Source: Nitzschia sp. DOCU1 (Eukaryota; Bacillariophyta; Bacillariophyceae; Bacillariales; Bacillariaceae). From it: 64,000 nucleotides of DNA. The notes under the pieces were generated by a model. That model searched no databases. It was not told the origin of the DNA and was given only the letters and a program-made list of their open reading frames with translations. The translations under genes were made by a program, and so were the position numbers. This document shows, one piece after another, positions 11,051 through 21,966 of the stretch (its first letter is position 1; each line of letters begins with the position of its first letter). The stretch is taken from assembly GCA_951394045.1 (NCBI GenBank), contig OX595996.1, positions 1,054,001 through 1,118,000 on the forward strand. Direction: 5' to 3'.

Positions 11051-12865
11051 ATGGTCTACGCGAATGAATCCATGGCATCTGGAAGCCTATTCACTACTGA
11101 TGAGTTGTATGCACTCCGAGGAGACGACGACGAGTCTTCTATGCTCGATTTTAAAGAAGGGCTGAGGTCTTTTTCAACATCAATTGGGTGGTCCAAGCGC
11201 TTTGAACATCTTGACAGAGATGATGGGAAGACACTAGATAGCGGAAATACGTCCGAAACTGCCTCCCATCAGTCTGCAGAGCAAGACCCGGTCTATAGAG
11301 CGAGAGGCAGACAAGGTCCAGCAAAGTTTCTCCGTTCTGTGTGGAACAGGAAGCAGTCAGGATCGCGAAACACGCGCGAGAGCAAACAAGACGAAGAGAA
11401 TTCGTCTTATGTTGCCGAAGGACGGGACGATGAAATGACAACTGAAAGATGCGACGTGGCATCTCATTCCAGAGGACGAAGTCGGATATTTGATTCCAAT
11501 AGTCCACCAACACTTTGTAAGATCGGGGCTACGAGAAGTCGATCGGTTGATCGATCGCAAAGTGCGGCACCCCCAAGACAATCTCCGACTAGAGCCCGGT
11601 CGCTTAAGTCTAAAAAAGCACCATTCAGAACACCTCGCAACATTTTCCGAGGAATGACACGGACACGAAAGGATACCATTGACTCGACTCGATCATCGCA
11701 ACTACGAACAGCCGTAAAACTGAAGCTTCTGATGAAAGAGAAGGAAGAACGAGAAGCCGCAGAACAAACGAAATCATCGTCAGGATCATTTTGGTCGAGC
11801 ACAAGTAGGAGCCGTCCGCAAGACACCATGTCCAAGCAGAAAAATGTTCCAAGGAGAAGCACGTCTCTAGATGCGGAACGTCGATCGGAACTACCACCGC
11901 GCCCTCCACAGAAGAGCAAGAGCACAATGCAGCCTTCACAGCCATCGAACAGACGTGACCGCATGACAGAGACGGACCGTTACGGAAGCTTACCAGTCCA
12001 TGCGAATCACAGCAGGAAACACTTGAGTCACAAGGCCCCCAGGGAGGGAAAACAACCAAGACCGTCAGCAGACACGTTTGATCAGACGGCTGACCAGTCT
12101 CTTTTCGATAGTCTTGTTGAAGCTTGGAACTCAAAAGATACCAAAGAGTCGATGGCGGATTATGAAGACAATCGCCTCGGCGATATCAATGTAAAACCTG
12201 AGCGTATCCGAACAGCACGGCGCCTTGAAATCACCTCAGAGAATGAGCCCCCCTGCCGATACGAGCCGGCACGACCCAGCACTGACACTGTCTCGTTTGA
12301 ATTGACACTGTCTTCAGATGGCAGTAGCTACGAAAGTGGCGATACAGGCTCAGATGGTGAGGACGAAACCGACACGAGAGATGAAATCAGTGTTGTGGAT
12401 TCGGTCACCGACGCTTGGGAGGAAATAGTTCGTTCGGCTGAAATCATATCTCGCCACTATGAGCTTGATTTGCTGGGCGAAACCAAGTCCGTTCGTCGTC
12501 GAGAGAACGTTATTTTCCAAAATGCGCTGAAAACCTTGAAAGGGCATGCCAAAAGGTTAAAAATGGGCGAACGAGAGCTTTTCGCGGCTGTTCGTGAAGA
12601 TCCAAGTATCTTGAATGACGAGTCGACCTACGACGATGATGACAGCACAACTGATCATATTGATGGGCTGTTGGTGGGACTTGGAGAGGAGATCGATGAG
12701 GGCCTCGACAGATATGTCGAAGCATTTGAAGGGATGCTTTTCAATGGTGTCCGATGCGCTCCCACTCGAGGAAGGGACACACCGCCACTTCCCGCCTGTG
12801 GACCCGAACGGTTTTCATATCGGGACAAATCTTGCTCTAGATCGAAACGTGAATGGTGCTATTGA
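11051..12865 (+). CDS. large disordered Ser/Arg-rich protein, unknown function
   Basis: Single exon, 604 residues from the ATG at 11051 (MVYANESMASGSL). Residues 60-400 are low in hydrophobics and rich in Ser, Arg, Lys and Pro (RSRSVDRSQSAAPPRQ, ARSLKSKKAPFRTPRNI), typical of intrinsic disorder with many kinase sites. A short coiled segment, LKLLMKEKEEREAAEQ, lies in the middle. The C-terminal 130 residues look folded and helical (VDSVTDAWEEIVRSAEIISR, VIFQNALKTLKGHAKRLKMG). No family is recognised. The ORF length and biased composition on one strand support a real gene; function is unknown. Confidence 0.7.
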   Translation: MVYANESMASGSLFTTDELYALRGDDDESSMLDFKEGLRSFSTSIGWSKRFEHLDRDDGKTLDSGNTSETASHQSAEQDPVYRARGRQGPAKFLRSVWNRKQSGSRNTRESKQDEENSSYVAEGRDDEMTTERCDVASHSRGRSRIFDSNSPPTLCKIGATRSRSVDRSQSAAPPRQSPTRARSLKSKKAPFRTPRNIFRGMTRTRKDTIDSTRSSQLRTAVKLKLLMKEKEEREAAEQTKSSSGSFWSSTSRSRPQDTMSKQKNVPRRSTSLDAERRSELPPRPPQKSKSTMQPSQPSNRRDRMTETDRYGSLPVHANHSRKHLSHKAPREGKQPRPSADTFDQTADQSLFDSLVEAWNSKDTKESMADYEDNRLGDINVKPERIRTARRLEITSENEPPCRYEPARPSTDTVSFELTLSSDGSSYESGDTGSDGEDETDTRDEISVVDSVTDAWEEIVRSAEIISRHYELDLLGETKSVRRRENVIFQNALKTLKGHAKRLKMGERELFAAVREDPSILNDESTYDDDDSTTDHIDGLLVGLGEEIDEGLDRYVEAFEGMLFNGVRCAPTRGRDTPPLPACGPERFSYRDKSCSRSKREWCY

Positions 12866-12957
12866 ATCACTTTTCCACTCCTAACAACATGCATATTTAA
12901 ATATTGTGATAGCGATTGTTACAACTACTAGTACGTGCTTTGGCAAAGACCTTTATT

Positions 12958-14136
12958 TCAAGCATTTAACGCAGCACTTCCGTCGTCATCCAACTCATCG
13001 TTGATCGAATCGGAGGACGTTCCAGTTCCTTCTATTCCTGGCAAATCCAGCCCACAGCAGCAAGACATTCCACATTGATTAGTCAGGTCAATAACAGGTA
13101 GAAGCACCATTGCTATCACGGTTCTCATTCCGAGGATCGGCCGAAATATGGTTTTCCCTGTCCCGGGGGAAGGGGGTCCATCTTCATCCGCATCTTCCGA
13201 TATCACTTTGACTCCACACCCGAGACAGCAAAAGCACCCACCCGTGGCAACGACAAGGACAATCATGACGGCAATATGAAAAATACATACTGGAATATAA
13301 AGTGGAAGGCTCAAGCATAGAGTCATTCTGTATCTCCATATATACCGGTGGTCAATGTAGCTTTGCTCGCATTTTTTACATGATCGTAACATCTCGCCAG
13401 TTAGGAATTCGTGCGAGCCACATTTGAAGCACATATCCAGCTTACAACTGCCACACACAATATGATCGCACCCACTCTCTTTGTGTATGGCGATGCCGCA
13501 ATGACTGCAAGGTTTGGTGAACCGTCGAATCGCCTTTTCGGATTGAAGCTCTTCCCGCGCAGGCTTGTAGTCCCCGCAGGATTGTGAAAGATGGGCATCG
13601 CCGTGTACAGCACAAAACTTGTGGCCACAGGAAGGGCAAGCGACATCATTTGGGTGACCCTGGACCAAATCGTCCTCTTGCCTCGAGAATAGTTCGTCGC
13701 AACTCGTACAAGATAATAGAGTAGGATCATTCAATTTCCGCAGAAATCTTTGGAACTGAGTCCAGTAGGATATGGTATCCAGCGGTGGTTCGTTTTTCAC
13801 TGTCGAATCATCAGATTCGTCGAAAGATCCGTAGCTGGCAGGAGAGCCTTCGACGTCATTCTCGTCGTTGCCGCAAAGAAGACTTTTAACCTGAACTTCC
13901 CTAAGAACATTTTGGCAGTTGTCGGAACCGCTAGCCGGGCACCTGATAGGAATTTCCCGAGCCGAAATCGCATGCTTGCAGTGATCTGTCAAGCACTCAC
14001 GACAAAACACGTGATCACACCCTTCCACCTCCAGGCGCCCTTTCATTGAATTGACAGGAGGACTGGCACCGCCCCCCTCTAAATCACTTCCCGCAAAAGT
14101 CTCATAACAAATCGAGCAGTCATTCTCGCGACTCAT
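12958..14136 (-). CDS. RING-between-RING (RBR) E3 ubiquitin ligase with membrane segments
   Basis: Single exon, 392 residues from the ATG at 14136. RING1 begins at residue 6 (CSICYETF, CDHVFCRECL, IRCPASGSDNC). IBR-type zinc sites follow (CTSCDELF, ACPSCGHKFCAVHG), then RING2 (CSHCGIAIHKESGCDHIVC, MCFKCGS). RING2 keeps the catalytic cysteine position in ESGCDH, so transfer through a thioester is expected. After RING2 come one long hydrophobic stretch (LCLSLPLYIPVCIFHIAVMI...) and a second (MRTVIAMVLLPVIDL), implying one or two membrane spans with the RBR in the cytosol. Substrates are unknown. Confidence 0.88.
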   Translation of the reverse strand: MSRENDCSICYETFAGSDLEGGGASPPVNSMKGRLEVEGCDHVFCRECLTDHCKHAISAREIPIRCPASGSDNCQNVLREVQVKSLLCGNDENDVEGSPASYGSFDESDDSTVKNEPPLDTISYWTQFQRFLRKLNDPTLLSCTSCDELFSRQEDDLVQGHPNDVACPSCGHKFCAVHGDAHLSQSCGDYKPAREELQSEKAIRRFTKPCSHCGIAIHKESGCDHIVCGSCKLDMCFKCGSHEFLTGEMLRSCKKCEQSYIDHRYIWRYRMTLCLSLPLYIPVCIFHIAVMIVLVVATGGCFCCLGCGVKVISEDADEDGPPSPGTGKTIFRPILGMRTVIAMVLLPVIDLTNQCGMSCCCGLDLPGIEGTGTSSDSINDELDDDGSAALNA

Positions 14137-14598
14137 CGTTTCCTCTGTGGCGACTCTGGAAGTATGTTACGGAGATAAAGGATTAATACCACGCAAGAGG
14201 CAGAAACATTTCAGGTGCCGATGTTGTACTGTAAGCAAAAAACTTGGCGACGTATGAAGTCTCCCAGATTCGCGTTTTCTGTTGATGCTGGTGGGCCAGT
14301 GTCAAAACTTTGCCGAAATTTGGTGCCGACCAAAAATATTTCAATCGCCCTCAATTCTGCACCTCTCTCTCGTGCCAGGCACCGACGGGGTTTCCTTACC
14401 GCGCACTGGCGCGCTCGCAATGACCCGTTCGACTTCTGAGGTTAATACGATGCTATCCCTGCGGTCCTATTACCGGTAGCTACATCTAGTGTTGCCTACT
14501 GATGAACCATATTAATGAATGGCAAAATTACAATTTATAACAGCCCGTACATGTAAATGGATATGGGAGTCGGACCAAGCAAGTACTTCGTCCATTAC
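14137..14598. other. intergenic region
   Basis: Lies between the start of the RBR gene and the 3' end of the cyclophilin gene, both on the minus strand. No gene is seen; it should hold the RBR promoter. Confidence 0.5.
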
Positions 14599-15767
14599 TT
14601 AAGTCGACTTGGACTTCAACTCGCCGCAGTCGGCAATGACAACCTTAAGAGCTGTCGCCCCCGATGAGCTGCCAATTGCTTCGATTTTCTTGACTACATC
14701 CATTCCTTCGACGACCTTCCCAAACACCACGTGCTTACAGTCCAGCCAGGAGGTCTTGGCAGTAGTCAAGAAGAACTGACTTCCGCTGTACTCGACATCG
14801 TTAGACCGGAACGAAAGACCAACAAAGGCGAACGCCGACGACGAGGACTTACTTGGTGTTGCGGCCAGAGTTCGCCATGGACAAGAGGCCAGGCACGCTG
14901 TGCCTGATGAAACTGCTGCCGTCTACACCCCACTCGTCATCAAATTTGTTGCCACTTGACCAAAACCAAACGTTAGCGTTTGTAGGTAATTGCACGTCAC
15001 TCATCGGAAACCAACGTGGCGGAACTTACTAAATAGACTCTCCACCAGTGCCATTGCCGCGTTGAAAATCTCCTCCCTGAATGATTCAATCACAAATATT
15101 ACATCAGACGGCGACCCACCAACTTCATCGAATTTCACTATTCCGTAACTTACTTGGCACATGAATCCAGGAATCACCCGATGAAACGTAGATGATTTGT
15201 AGTGAAGCTTCTTTCCAGTCGCCATTCCAATTCCCTTTTCTCCTGTGCACAAGGCTCGCTATACGACCACAAAAAACATGAGGCATCGTTAAGAGAAATC
15301 GAATGCAATCGAGAATCTCCTTCTGAACACTTACAAAATTTTCTGCCGTCTTTGGGACGACCGACGCAAAAAGCTCCATGACAATTCTTCCGGCTGCTTT
15401 ACCTCCAATTTCCATATCGAAATAGACCTTGGGATTGCTTGGAGACGTGGCCTCTTCCAGGGGAACTTCGTTCAATCTTTTTGGTTCACCACCATCTAAA
15501 CCGGTCAATCCCGCAAACGTGAAGACGAAGAGAATAACGATGAAGATCTTTTCCCCAGTAGTCCGAGCTTGCCAAACCTCGACAAGGTAATCAATCTGTA
15601 CAGAACGGCGCATCCAAAAAGCAAGGAAGGAATGGTTAATACGCGGCATTTAAAAAAATCGAGAAAGAAATGGGTGGCGATGAAAGATCACTTACTGGGC
15701 TGGCCACGACGACTGGCAGTAAGCACAACAGAAGGAGCGCCGTCAAGACGCCGTTGTACCGAAACAT
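14599..15767 (-). CDS. secretory-pathway cyclophilin (peptidyl-prolyl cis-trans isomerase), six exons
   Basis: Exons in reading order: 15696-15767, 15335-15595, 15154-15258, 15030-15076, 14853-14954, 14599-14785. All introns are GT-AG and the frame closes exactly, giving 257 residues. Exon 1 is a signal peptide (MFRYNG then Leu-rich, ending VVVASP). Exon 2 adds a second hydrophobic segment ([18 protein letters not shown]) before the domain begins at [20 protein letters not shown]. Catalytic and ligand residues are present: [11 protein letters not shown] (Arg and Phe), [34 protein letters not shown], and [15 protein letters not shown] (Trp and His). It is expected to speed proline isomerisation in the ER or another membrane-bounded compartment. 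It is the most intron-rich gene in the window. Confidence 0.9.
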
Positions 15768-17271
15768 TTGACACTGAATCATTGTTGTTTTGTGTAGACT
15801 TTCTCGCTAAGGTGTTATTATGATACCCGCAGTAACCCCATCGATCAATCACTTTCCATGGTGATCGTTGTTGCCCTACTTTCGCCAATGCTGGACATCG
15901 AATACGTTAAAAAACGGTTGGACGACCCACATCGATGCACTTTTTCGCGATCAAAACCGACTCCTTGGACTTTTTATCGTGAGAGGCGTGGTGAGGCGTG
16001 GTGAGGCGCGGGGAGGGGTGAGATTGGCCGCTCGCTACTACTGATACGATACCGCTTCCATCGCAGTGGGATTTTTACTACTGGTAGTAGTAGATATTTG
16101 TTACTTCCATTGCTCAAACACGAGCGACCGTCAAGTATAGCTCAGCCTCATCTTCTGGCACGCCTTCTTTCATGTGTTTTGCCGGCGGCAGCAGCCATCA
16201 ATCACCCGTGGTCGCTCGCTCGTCGTGTTTTCTTTGTTGTTAGCTAGTATCAGCGTCGCGGCGGCAGTTTTCTTATCGAGAGTATTGGAGATTCTTGCAA
16301 CGCTACAGTAGGCATCCCAGCACATTCTCTGAATGCTTAGGGGGCCTGTACACTGTCGGATGAAATCTTTTCGAAGCGCCAACACAGCACATACTCGAGC
16401 CGCCGCGGCTCGAGCGGCTTTCGCCGACGACGACAAAGAACAAGGTCATCGCAGGTATAATTATTGCCTTAATAAGAAGCAAGATGGTACTACTATTGAT
16501 GATCTTTTTTCATCGACCTAAAAAGATAATGGCTACCTGGGTTAGTTCCAAAGACCCAAAGCTCTTGAAGTCGCAAAATTCCGGCGGTTTCTTGTAGGAT
16601 ATCCTTTGTCGTTGATCTGAATTTGATTCCCGAACGCATTCGTTGTAGAAGTTGCAAATACGTATCTTTTGGTCGCGAGTTTTGTATGCAACGCTCCCAT
16701 CATGCGAAAACTCTCCGACTTCAACATTCGCTTGACGTCGTACTAAATCCAACGTGGAAGCTTTCTCACACATAAATTACGAATTGATCTTATTTAGCGT
16801 GATAAATTACATCGAAGAAAGGTTGAAGTACTGACGTCGTGCTAATTATCTTACGGGCAACGTTACAAGCGTGCGAGAGGATGAAAAAGGAATTCGTTGA
16901 ACCGTCCGTTTGCGTTTTGCTCCTCACATACGACGTCAGACGCAATCGCACGGCCAACGCGTGATGATGTCGTTGCACCAATCGACGAGCAGCAAAAGTT
17001 AACATACACCAACCATCGTGAAGACGATCTTGAAGAGCCTTTGGCTGTGCTTGCCGACGGTTTAGCTGCGCCCAAACCAATTGGCGCAAGCCCCTTTGTC
17101 CCACAAGTCTCTTCGTCATTCGAACGTGTAATTTCTCGACCTTCCTTATTTTGTTGCTTTATCTCTACTTCAATTGCTGAGCTCGACGCTCGATTCTTCC
17201 ATTTACAGCTACAACTACATCATCACCCCCTTGTTGCTTTCTTTATATAGACGCTTTTGAAATTTATTAAA
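15768..17271. other. long intergenic region
   Basis: About 1.5 kb between divergent genes. Scattered open frames are short, poor in ATG and unlike proteins. It contains the 10-bp repeat at 15981-16020 and a small palindrome TACTAC-TG-GTAGTA at 16076-16089. It probably carries the promoters and 5' UTRs of the cyclophilin and La-related genes. A hidden small gene cannot be excluded. Confidence 0.5.
15981..16020. repeat. four 10-bp GC-rich tandem units
   Basis: GAGAGGCGTG, GTGAGGCGTG, GTGAGGCGCG and GGGAGGGGTG follow each other without gaps, about 210-250 bp upstream of the cyclophilin start codon. They could be clustered factor-binding sites or a simple microsatellite. Confidence 0.6.
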
Positions 17272-19011
17272 ATGTCGAGGCTGAATGACATTCCTGATGC
17301 GGTCCCCTCGGGATCTTCCGATGCGATCCCGAACGCCCATGAATCTCCAAGTTCAAGTAACACCAGTTCCGTAACCGAACCCAAGGAACATTCGAAAACG
17401 ACAGAATCTACCTCTATTGTTATTCCTGAAACCAGCATGATCATCCTTCAACGGCTGGCTCGACAAATCGAGTACTATTTCTCGACTGCCAATTTGGAAA
17501 AGGACACATACGTTGCCACGTTACGATCCCTGAATGATGGCTACGTTCCGCTGTCGATAATTGCTAACTTTGGCAAGGTGAAAGCGCTGGTTCCATACGA
17601 TGCTTTGAACGCAGTGCGAACGGCGGCGATCGATTTAAGTGAACATCTGGAAGTGGTGCGCATTCACACACAAACAGGGAAGCGGGTGGACGAGGAAACG
17701 GCGGCCTCGTTGCCAGAAGCTCAAACAGTGGAGGCTGTGGGGCCTACAAGCGGCGAGCCTATCCCCATGAGTAAAATTAATACGCTGCCCTTATCTCCGT
17801 CGGTGATCAAGCCAACCAACACAACGCCGGTGCAGAACACGCTGATTATTCGAGAAGTTCCTGAAAGCACAGAGGAATCCCATATTCGCGATCTCTTCAC
17901 ATTTGAGAAATGCCCCCCGATTCAGAGTTTACATTTGGATGTAGCAAATTGCTGGTAAGTTTCTCGTTGGGCTTATTGGACGCTGAATCCATCTCGGTTG
18001 AAGTTGAAGCGGACTTTGCCCTCACATCATGTTCGATGTCTGTGAAGGTTCGTCACTTTGGACACTGAATCCAAAGAAGATATGATCAATGTGATGTTCG
18101 AGCTGCGGTCGAAAAAGTTTCCTTCTGGTGAAACCGTCAAGGCGAGGCTCAAGTCTGCTGTTGCCGTCGGTGCTGATGTATCCCCGGTGAATTACGGCTA
18201 TTCCCCCGCTGACTCTTCAGTTTTATTTGTACCACAATTGCAAGGAAACCGCCAGCAATCTGGGAACAAGAAGGGTCAAGGGAACAAGAAAAAGAAGAAC
18301 AACTCTAGCGGTACAAACAAAGGCAAGAATAGCGTTTCCCAGAATAAGAATGCCAAGGATGGAAAGAACAACGGCAACACCCAGCGCCGAAACAACAGCA
18401 ACAACAACAATGGCCCGAAGAAGCAGCAGAATAACAATAACAAGAAGACCAACGGCCAACGGCAGGATGGTAGAACAGATGCCTCCAAGGCACCCTCACA
18501 GGCACCTCCCACGTTGGGAGAAGATCAATTCCCTGCTTTGTTCAGTGACGACCTCGGCAACGACAAGAAGATCGAAGTCGAAAAGGTGCCCGAGCACCGT
18601 CCTGAGGATGATTTGGATAAGCCTTCCTCGGGCTCGGACTCGGCTTCCACTGCCACTACAACGTCGTCATCGTCATCGTCGAAAAACGCTTCTTCCCCAA
18701 TCGGTGGCTATGCGGCAGCCCTTTTGAAAGCTGCCCCTCCGATGAAGCCGAAGCCAGCAGAAGCAAAGGATGCATCCGCGCAGACGAGTAAGGATTCATT
18801 TGCAAAGAAGGGAGAAAAGAAGGTAGTAGATTCAGTGCCGAAGAATGGTGCCAAGAAAAATACCAACCAGAGCTCCCGCGCCGCAGAATCATTCCCTATG
18901 CCGGCAGTTTCGGTGCAACCTCCATCATGGGGCGGTGGCCGATCCTTCGCCGATGTCCTCCGAAAAGAAGCTGCAGCAACCGTGGCTGCGACTCCAGGGC
19001 AATCAGCATAA
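17272..19011 (+). CDS. La-related protein (LARP) with La motif and RRM
   Basis: Two exons, 17272-17954 and 18048-19011, with a 93-bp GT-AG intron; 548 residues from ATG 17272. The La motif spans about residues 60-140 (LARQIEYYFSTANLEKDTY, YVPLSIIANFGKVKAL). The RRM core is split by the intron and rebuilt as LDVANCW-FVTLDTESKEDM, ending KKFPSGETVKARLKSA. This arrangement is nearest to the LARP4/5 group, which binds mRNA and poly(A)-linked factors. The C-terminal half is low complexity, rich in Asn, Lys and Gln (about residues 290-370). It has short linear motifs, LGEDQFPALFSDD and GGRSFADVLRKEA, that may bind partners. Likely cytoplasmic mRNA regulation. Confidence 0.87.
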
Positions 19012-19574
19012 TAATGCTTCCTATATTCTCTTCCCCTGACGGGCGTTCCACGAGAACGCTAGCGTTGGGAACGTCCCCACAACCACAATGAGACCACAAC
19101 TGCGTTGGACCATCTTGCGCTGTGGAGCGCCGAAGTAGTCATAAGCACAGAGCTCATCATCCACACCTAAAAAGCCATCCATGCTATTCATTTCACTAAG
19201 CGAAGTACTGTAGCCATCTATGCAAACGAGTAGTAGCACTTCATTCGGTCCAATACCTGTTGTCACGTAGCAGTTTCAAATCTCGATGTGCCTCTACTGT
19301 TTCAAGTTGCCTTTGTTGCTTGGATTGTCGGGTGGTTCTTCTATTGAAGTTGTATCTTTCCAGCTGGGACTTGAACAGTTTCCTGAAGACGCTCAATCGT
19401 TGGTAGCAGCAAACGAGTGATTGCCTTGATCCATCAGTACCGATAAACACACCATCCCATGGCAAAAAACGAGCTTGGTCGACCTCGCATATACCAAGTA
19501 GTCGATTTAGTTCAAAGTGATAGCTCAATAGACTCTAGTAGTATTATACAGTATTGCTTTGCTTATGCATCTAT
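19012..19574. other. convergent intergenic region
   Basis: Lies between the 3' ends of the LARP and WD40-like genes. No gene is seen. Confidence 0.5.
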
Positions 19575-21341
19575 CTACTCGAATGAAAAACCTTCCACGT
19601 CGTCCTCGTCGTCGTCTTCACTGTAGAGGACTTCCTCCTCGTCTTCAAACGAGTGGACAATAATTGTGTTGTCCGCACCATCAGACACGAGTTTTCGGCT
19701 ACTGGCAAATATTGATCCAAGCCATACTTTGTAACCCGACAAGGCGTATAAGCATTGAGGCCTGGAATCGTTCGGCTGAACGTCATCATATTGCGCCTCT
19801 AATTCTTCAGCCTCTTCCTCTTCGTCGTCGTCGTCTTCTGCGTCGTCGTCCTCCTCATCCTCTTCATCGTCATCATCTTCGGCGTTGCCAAAGACAGCGT
19901 AGTCCCAGACGCGCATGGATCCATCTTGAGCTCCGGATACTAACAGACCAGGAGCTGGACTTGCGAGTGCCACAATGGGACCCATGTGGTTGGGTCGTAG
20001 CTTGACGGGAAAGACGGATTCGTCCGTGCTCGTTTGATCCAAAAACGGCCGTGTTTCCGAAATGGAGCCTGTTCGGTCCACATTGAGTTTTCTCTGAAAG
20101 AGACTTCCTCGCGAACCTCCACAAAAGACGGACCAAACCGGAGGCTCGTCTTCGTTTGGATTCGAGTCGTCCTTGACCAAAATGGCTGATCTCACAAACT
20201 CTTTGCGGACCTTCTTTATTAGAGGATTCCATCTGGCCAAAATCTCTTCATCTTCCAATGAAAAGATGACTAGACCATCTGTTACCGTCGACGCAACGCC
20301 GCATCCCAGTTCATCGTTCACGGACAAATTGACAATTGGTGAACCCAAGTCTATTTGTGTCATGGGATGCCTTTCTCGAACCATGGTGGGCTGGTCCTCG
20401 GCGTCGCGATCTTCGTAATCGTAGCCTCTCAAGACACCATCATAGCCTCCCAACCAGAGCGTTCCAATGGAATCAAAGACAGCGGATGTAATGACTACAT
20501 TCGATGTTCCATCCCTATTGAGGAGTCCTCGAAACTTGCCCAGTCGTTGCAAGGAAAGCTTGGTTTGTTTGGACTTGCCACCCCGGCTGCCTTTATAGAC
20601 TTCTTCTACATGCCCCACAATTCTGCACAAGTGGGCCCCACCTTCTCGTCCCGTACTGACAATCCAATCATCCTTCATCGCCAGCGAAATCACACCCCCA
20701 CCATCAAATTGTCCATACAAATCCAACAAACATTCCGGTAAATGGGCAGGCAAATCAGTTTCTTGCTCCAAAAAATCACCCCCACGGTTCACATGAACAT
20801 TCATGATACAATCCAATTCTTCTCCTTCTTGTAAATCTGCCAAGTACAAGTGTCCACTGGCCGTTCCACAGACTGCCAAAGGATACGTATCGACGGCAAT
20901 TCGACGAATCCAATCATCCAACGTCAATCGCACCGTACTAGTACAACTCGCGTCTCTCCAATTCTCCAAACAATACGATTCTTCGTCCATGACAATCAAT
21001 TCGGTGTCATCCTCCTCTTCGTCTTCTTCTTTGTTCTCATAACCCAGATAATCGTCAATGTGGACAAAGGAACTTGACGAAGTCTTGAAATCGGCTTGAC
21101 GGGCTCTTAAGGCGGCATATAAATCCGATGTACTGCCACTTTCTTTTTGTTTCGGGTCTTCATTATTATTGCTGAATTCTTCACCAAAATCGTCAAAGTA
21201 CACTCGAAGCGACGGCGTCACCACAAACGGGGCTCGTCTATTAGAATGGCTATTGCCTTTGCTATGCGCCACAAAGGCCTGACAAGACGGTAACGACGTC
21301 GAAACGAGCAGCAGCAGTAGTGACTGGCAATGGAATCTCAT
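19575..21341 (-). CDS. plastid-targeted WD40-like beta-propeller protein
   Basis: Single exon, 588 residues from ATG 21341. The N-terminus is a Leu-rich signal peptide ending SLPSCQA-FVAHS, an ASAF-like cleavage site followed by a Ser/Arg/Asn-rich transit region, as in diatom plastid presequences. Downstream are WD40-like strands (VFDSIGTLWLGGYDGVLRGYD, GPIVALASPAPGLLVSGAQDGSMRVWDYA, LSGYKVWLGSIFASSRKLVS, DGADNTIIVHSFED). They are interrupted by acidic runs (residues about 500-530 are almost all Asp/Glu). A plastid scaffold or assembly role is plausible; no specific function is recognised. Confidence 0.8.
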   Translation of the reverse strand: MRFHCQSLLLLLVSTSLPSCQAFVAHSKGNSHSNRRAPFVVTPSLRVYFDDFGEEFSNNNEDPKQKESGSTSDLYAALRARQADFKTSSSSFVHIDDYLGYENKEEDEEEDDTELIVMDEESYCLENWRDASCTSTVRLTLDDWIRRIAVDTYPLAVCGTASGHLYLADLQEGEELDCIMNVHVNRGGDFLEQETDLPAHLPECLLDLYGQFDGGGVISLAMKDDWIVSTGREGGAHLCRIVGHVEEVYKGSRGGKSKQTKLSLQRLGKFRGLLNRDGTSNVVITSAVFDSIGTLWLGGYDGVLRGYDYEDRDAEDQPTMVRERHPMTQIDLGSPIVNLSVNDELGCGVASTVTDGLVIFSLEDEEILARWNPLIKKVRKEFVRSAILVKDDSNPNEDEPPVWSVFCGGSRGSLFQRKLNVDRTGSISETRPFLDQTSTDESVFPVKLRPNHMGPIVALASPAPGLLVSGAQDGSMRVWDYAVFGNAEDDDDEEDEEDDDAEDDDDEEEEAEELEAQYDDVQPNDSRPQCLYALSGYKVWLGSIFASSRKLVSDGADNTIIVHSFEDEEEVLYSEDDDEDDVEGFSFE

Positions 21342-21966
21342 ATTGATGATTCTAGTAGTAGTAGCGATTGCGGTTCCAAGAAAGAAAAAAAGGGTTCTCA
21401 GGCGGAGATGTGTGTATTCTTAGTTCCAGAAGATGATGATGAAAAAGGTCCCTTTTCGGAATGCAGACACTAGTAGTGGAGTCGTGGAGAAGGCAAGTCT
21501 CCTTTTAGTTGTTGTTGTCCTCGTTGGATTTGCAACAAACAAACACACAAGTCAACGATGCATATGCAGATGGGGTGTGTGGTTGTATCAAAAAGCCTCC
21601 GGATTCCTGGTTGGAGAGTGCATGTCGCAACTGCAGCCATTTGCGAGGATGATGATTTGAGAACCACCGGATACCCACTTGATGCATCCATGTACCCAAC
21701 TTACGTGATTCGTACGTGCGTGAGTGACGTGGTCGATAGCAAGGGGCGTCATGTGTTAGTTTGTTCGAAAGTTTGGGTGTGCACAGACCAAATATAACAT
21801 TCTTTGGGGGCATCGGTCCCCCCCCCCCAAAGGAAGGGGGCAGATCTGCTTCCGTCGCATGGCCTACCGCCAAGAACGCAGAACCGAAAAATCCATTGTC
21901 ATTGTTGCCATTGCGATTCTACTAGCATCTCTCGCAGTTTGTTTCAGTCATTCCATTTTCAACATC
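21342..21966. other. divergent intergenic region
   Basis: Separates the WD40-like gene (minus) from the RFC gene (plus). TAGTAGTAG lies 10-20 bp upstream of the WD40-like start codon, and a run of C is near 21819-21831. The frame upstream of the RFC start is open back to 21859 and hydrophobic, but is judged 5' UTR. Confidence 0.5.

Noticed and set aside
16170..17250. Several short frames on both strands upstream of the La-related gene
   Set aside because: No consistent frame, weak starts and no domain; treated as promoter/5' UTR.
18223..18512. Leu/Val-rich frames on the minus strand inside the LARP gene
   Set aside because: Antisense shadow of the Asn/Lys/Gln-rich coding region.
21859..21966. 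In-frame hydrophobic extension upstream of the RFC start codon
   Set aside because: RFC subunits are nuclear, and the conserved N-terminus starts soon after ATG 21967; the extension is probably untranslated.
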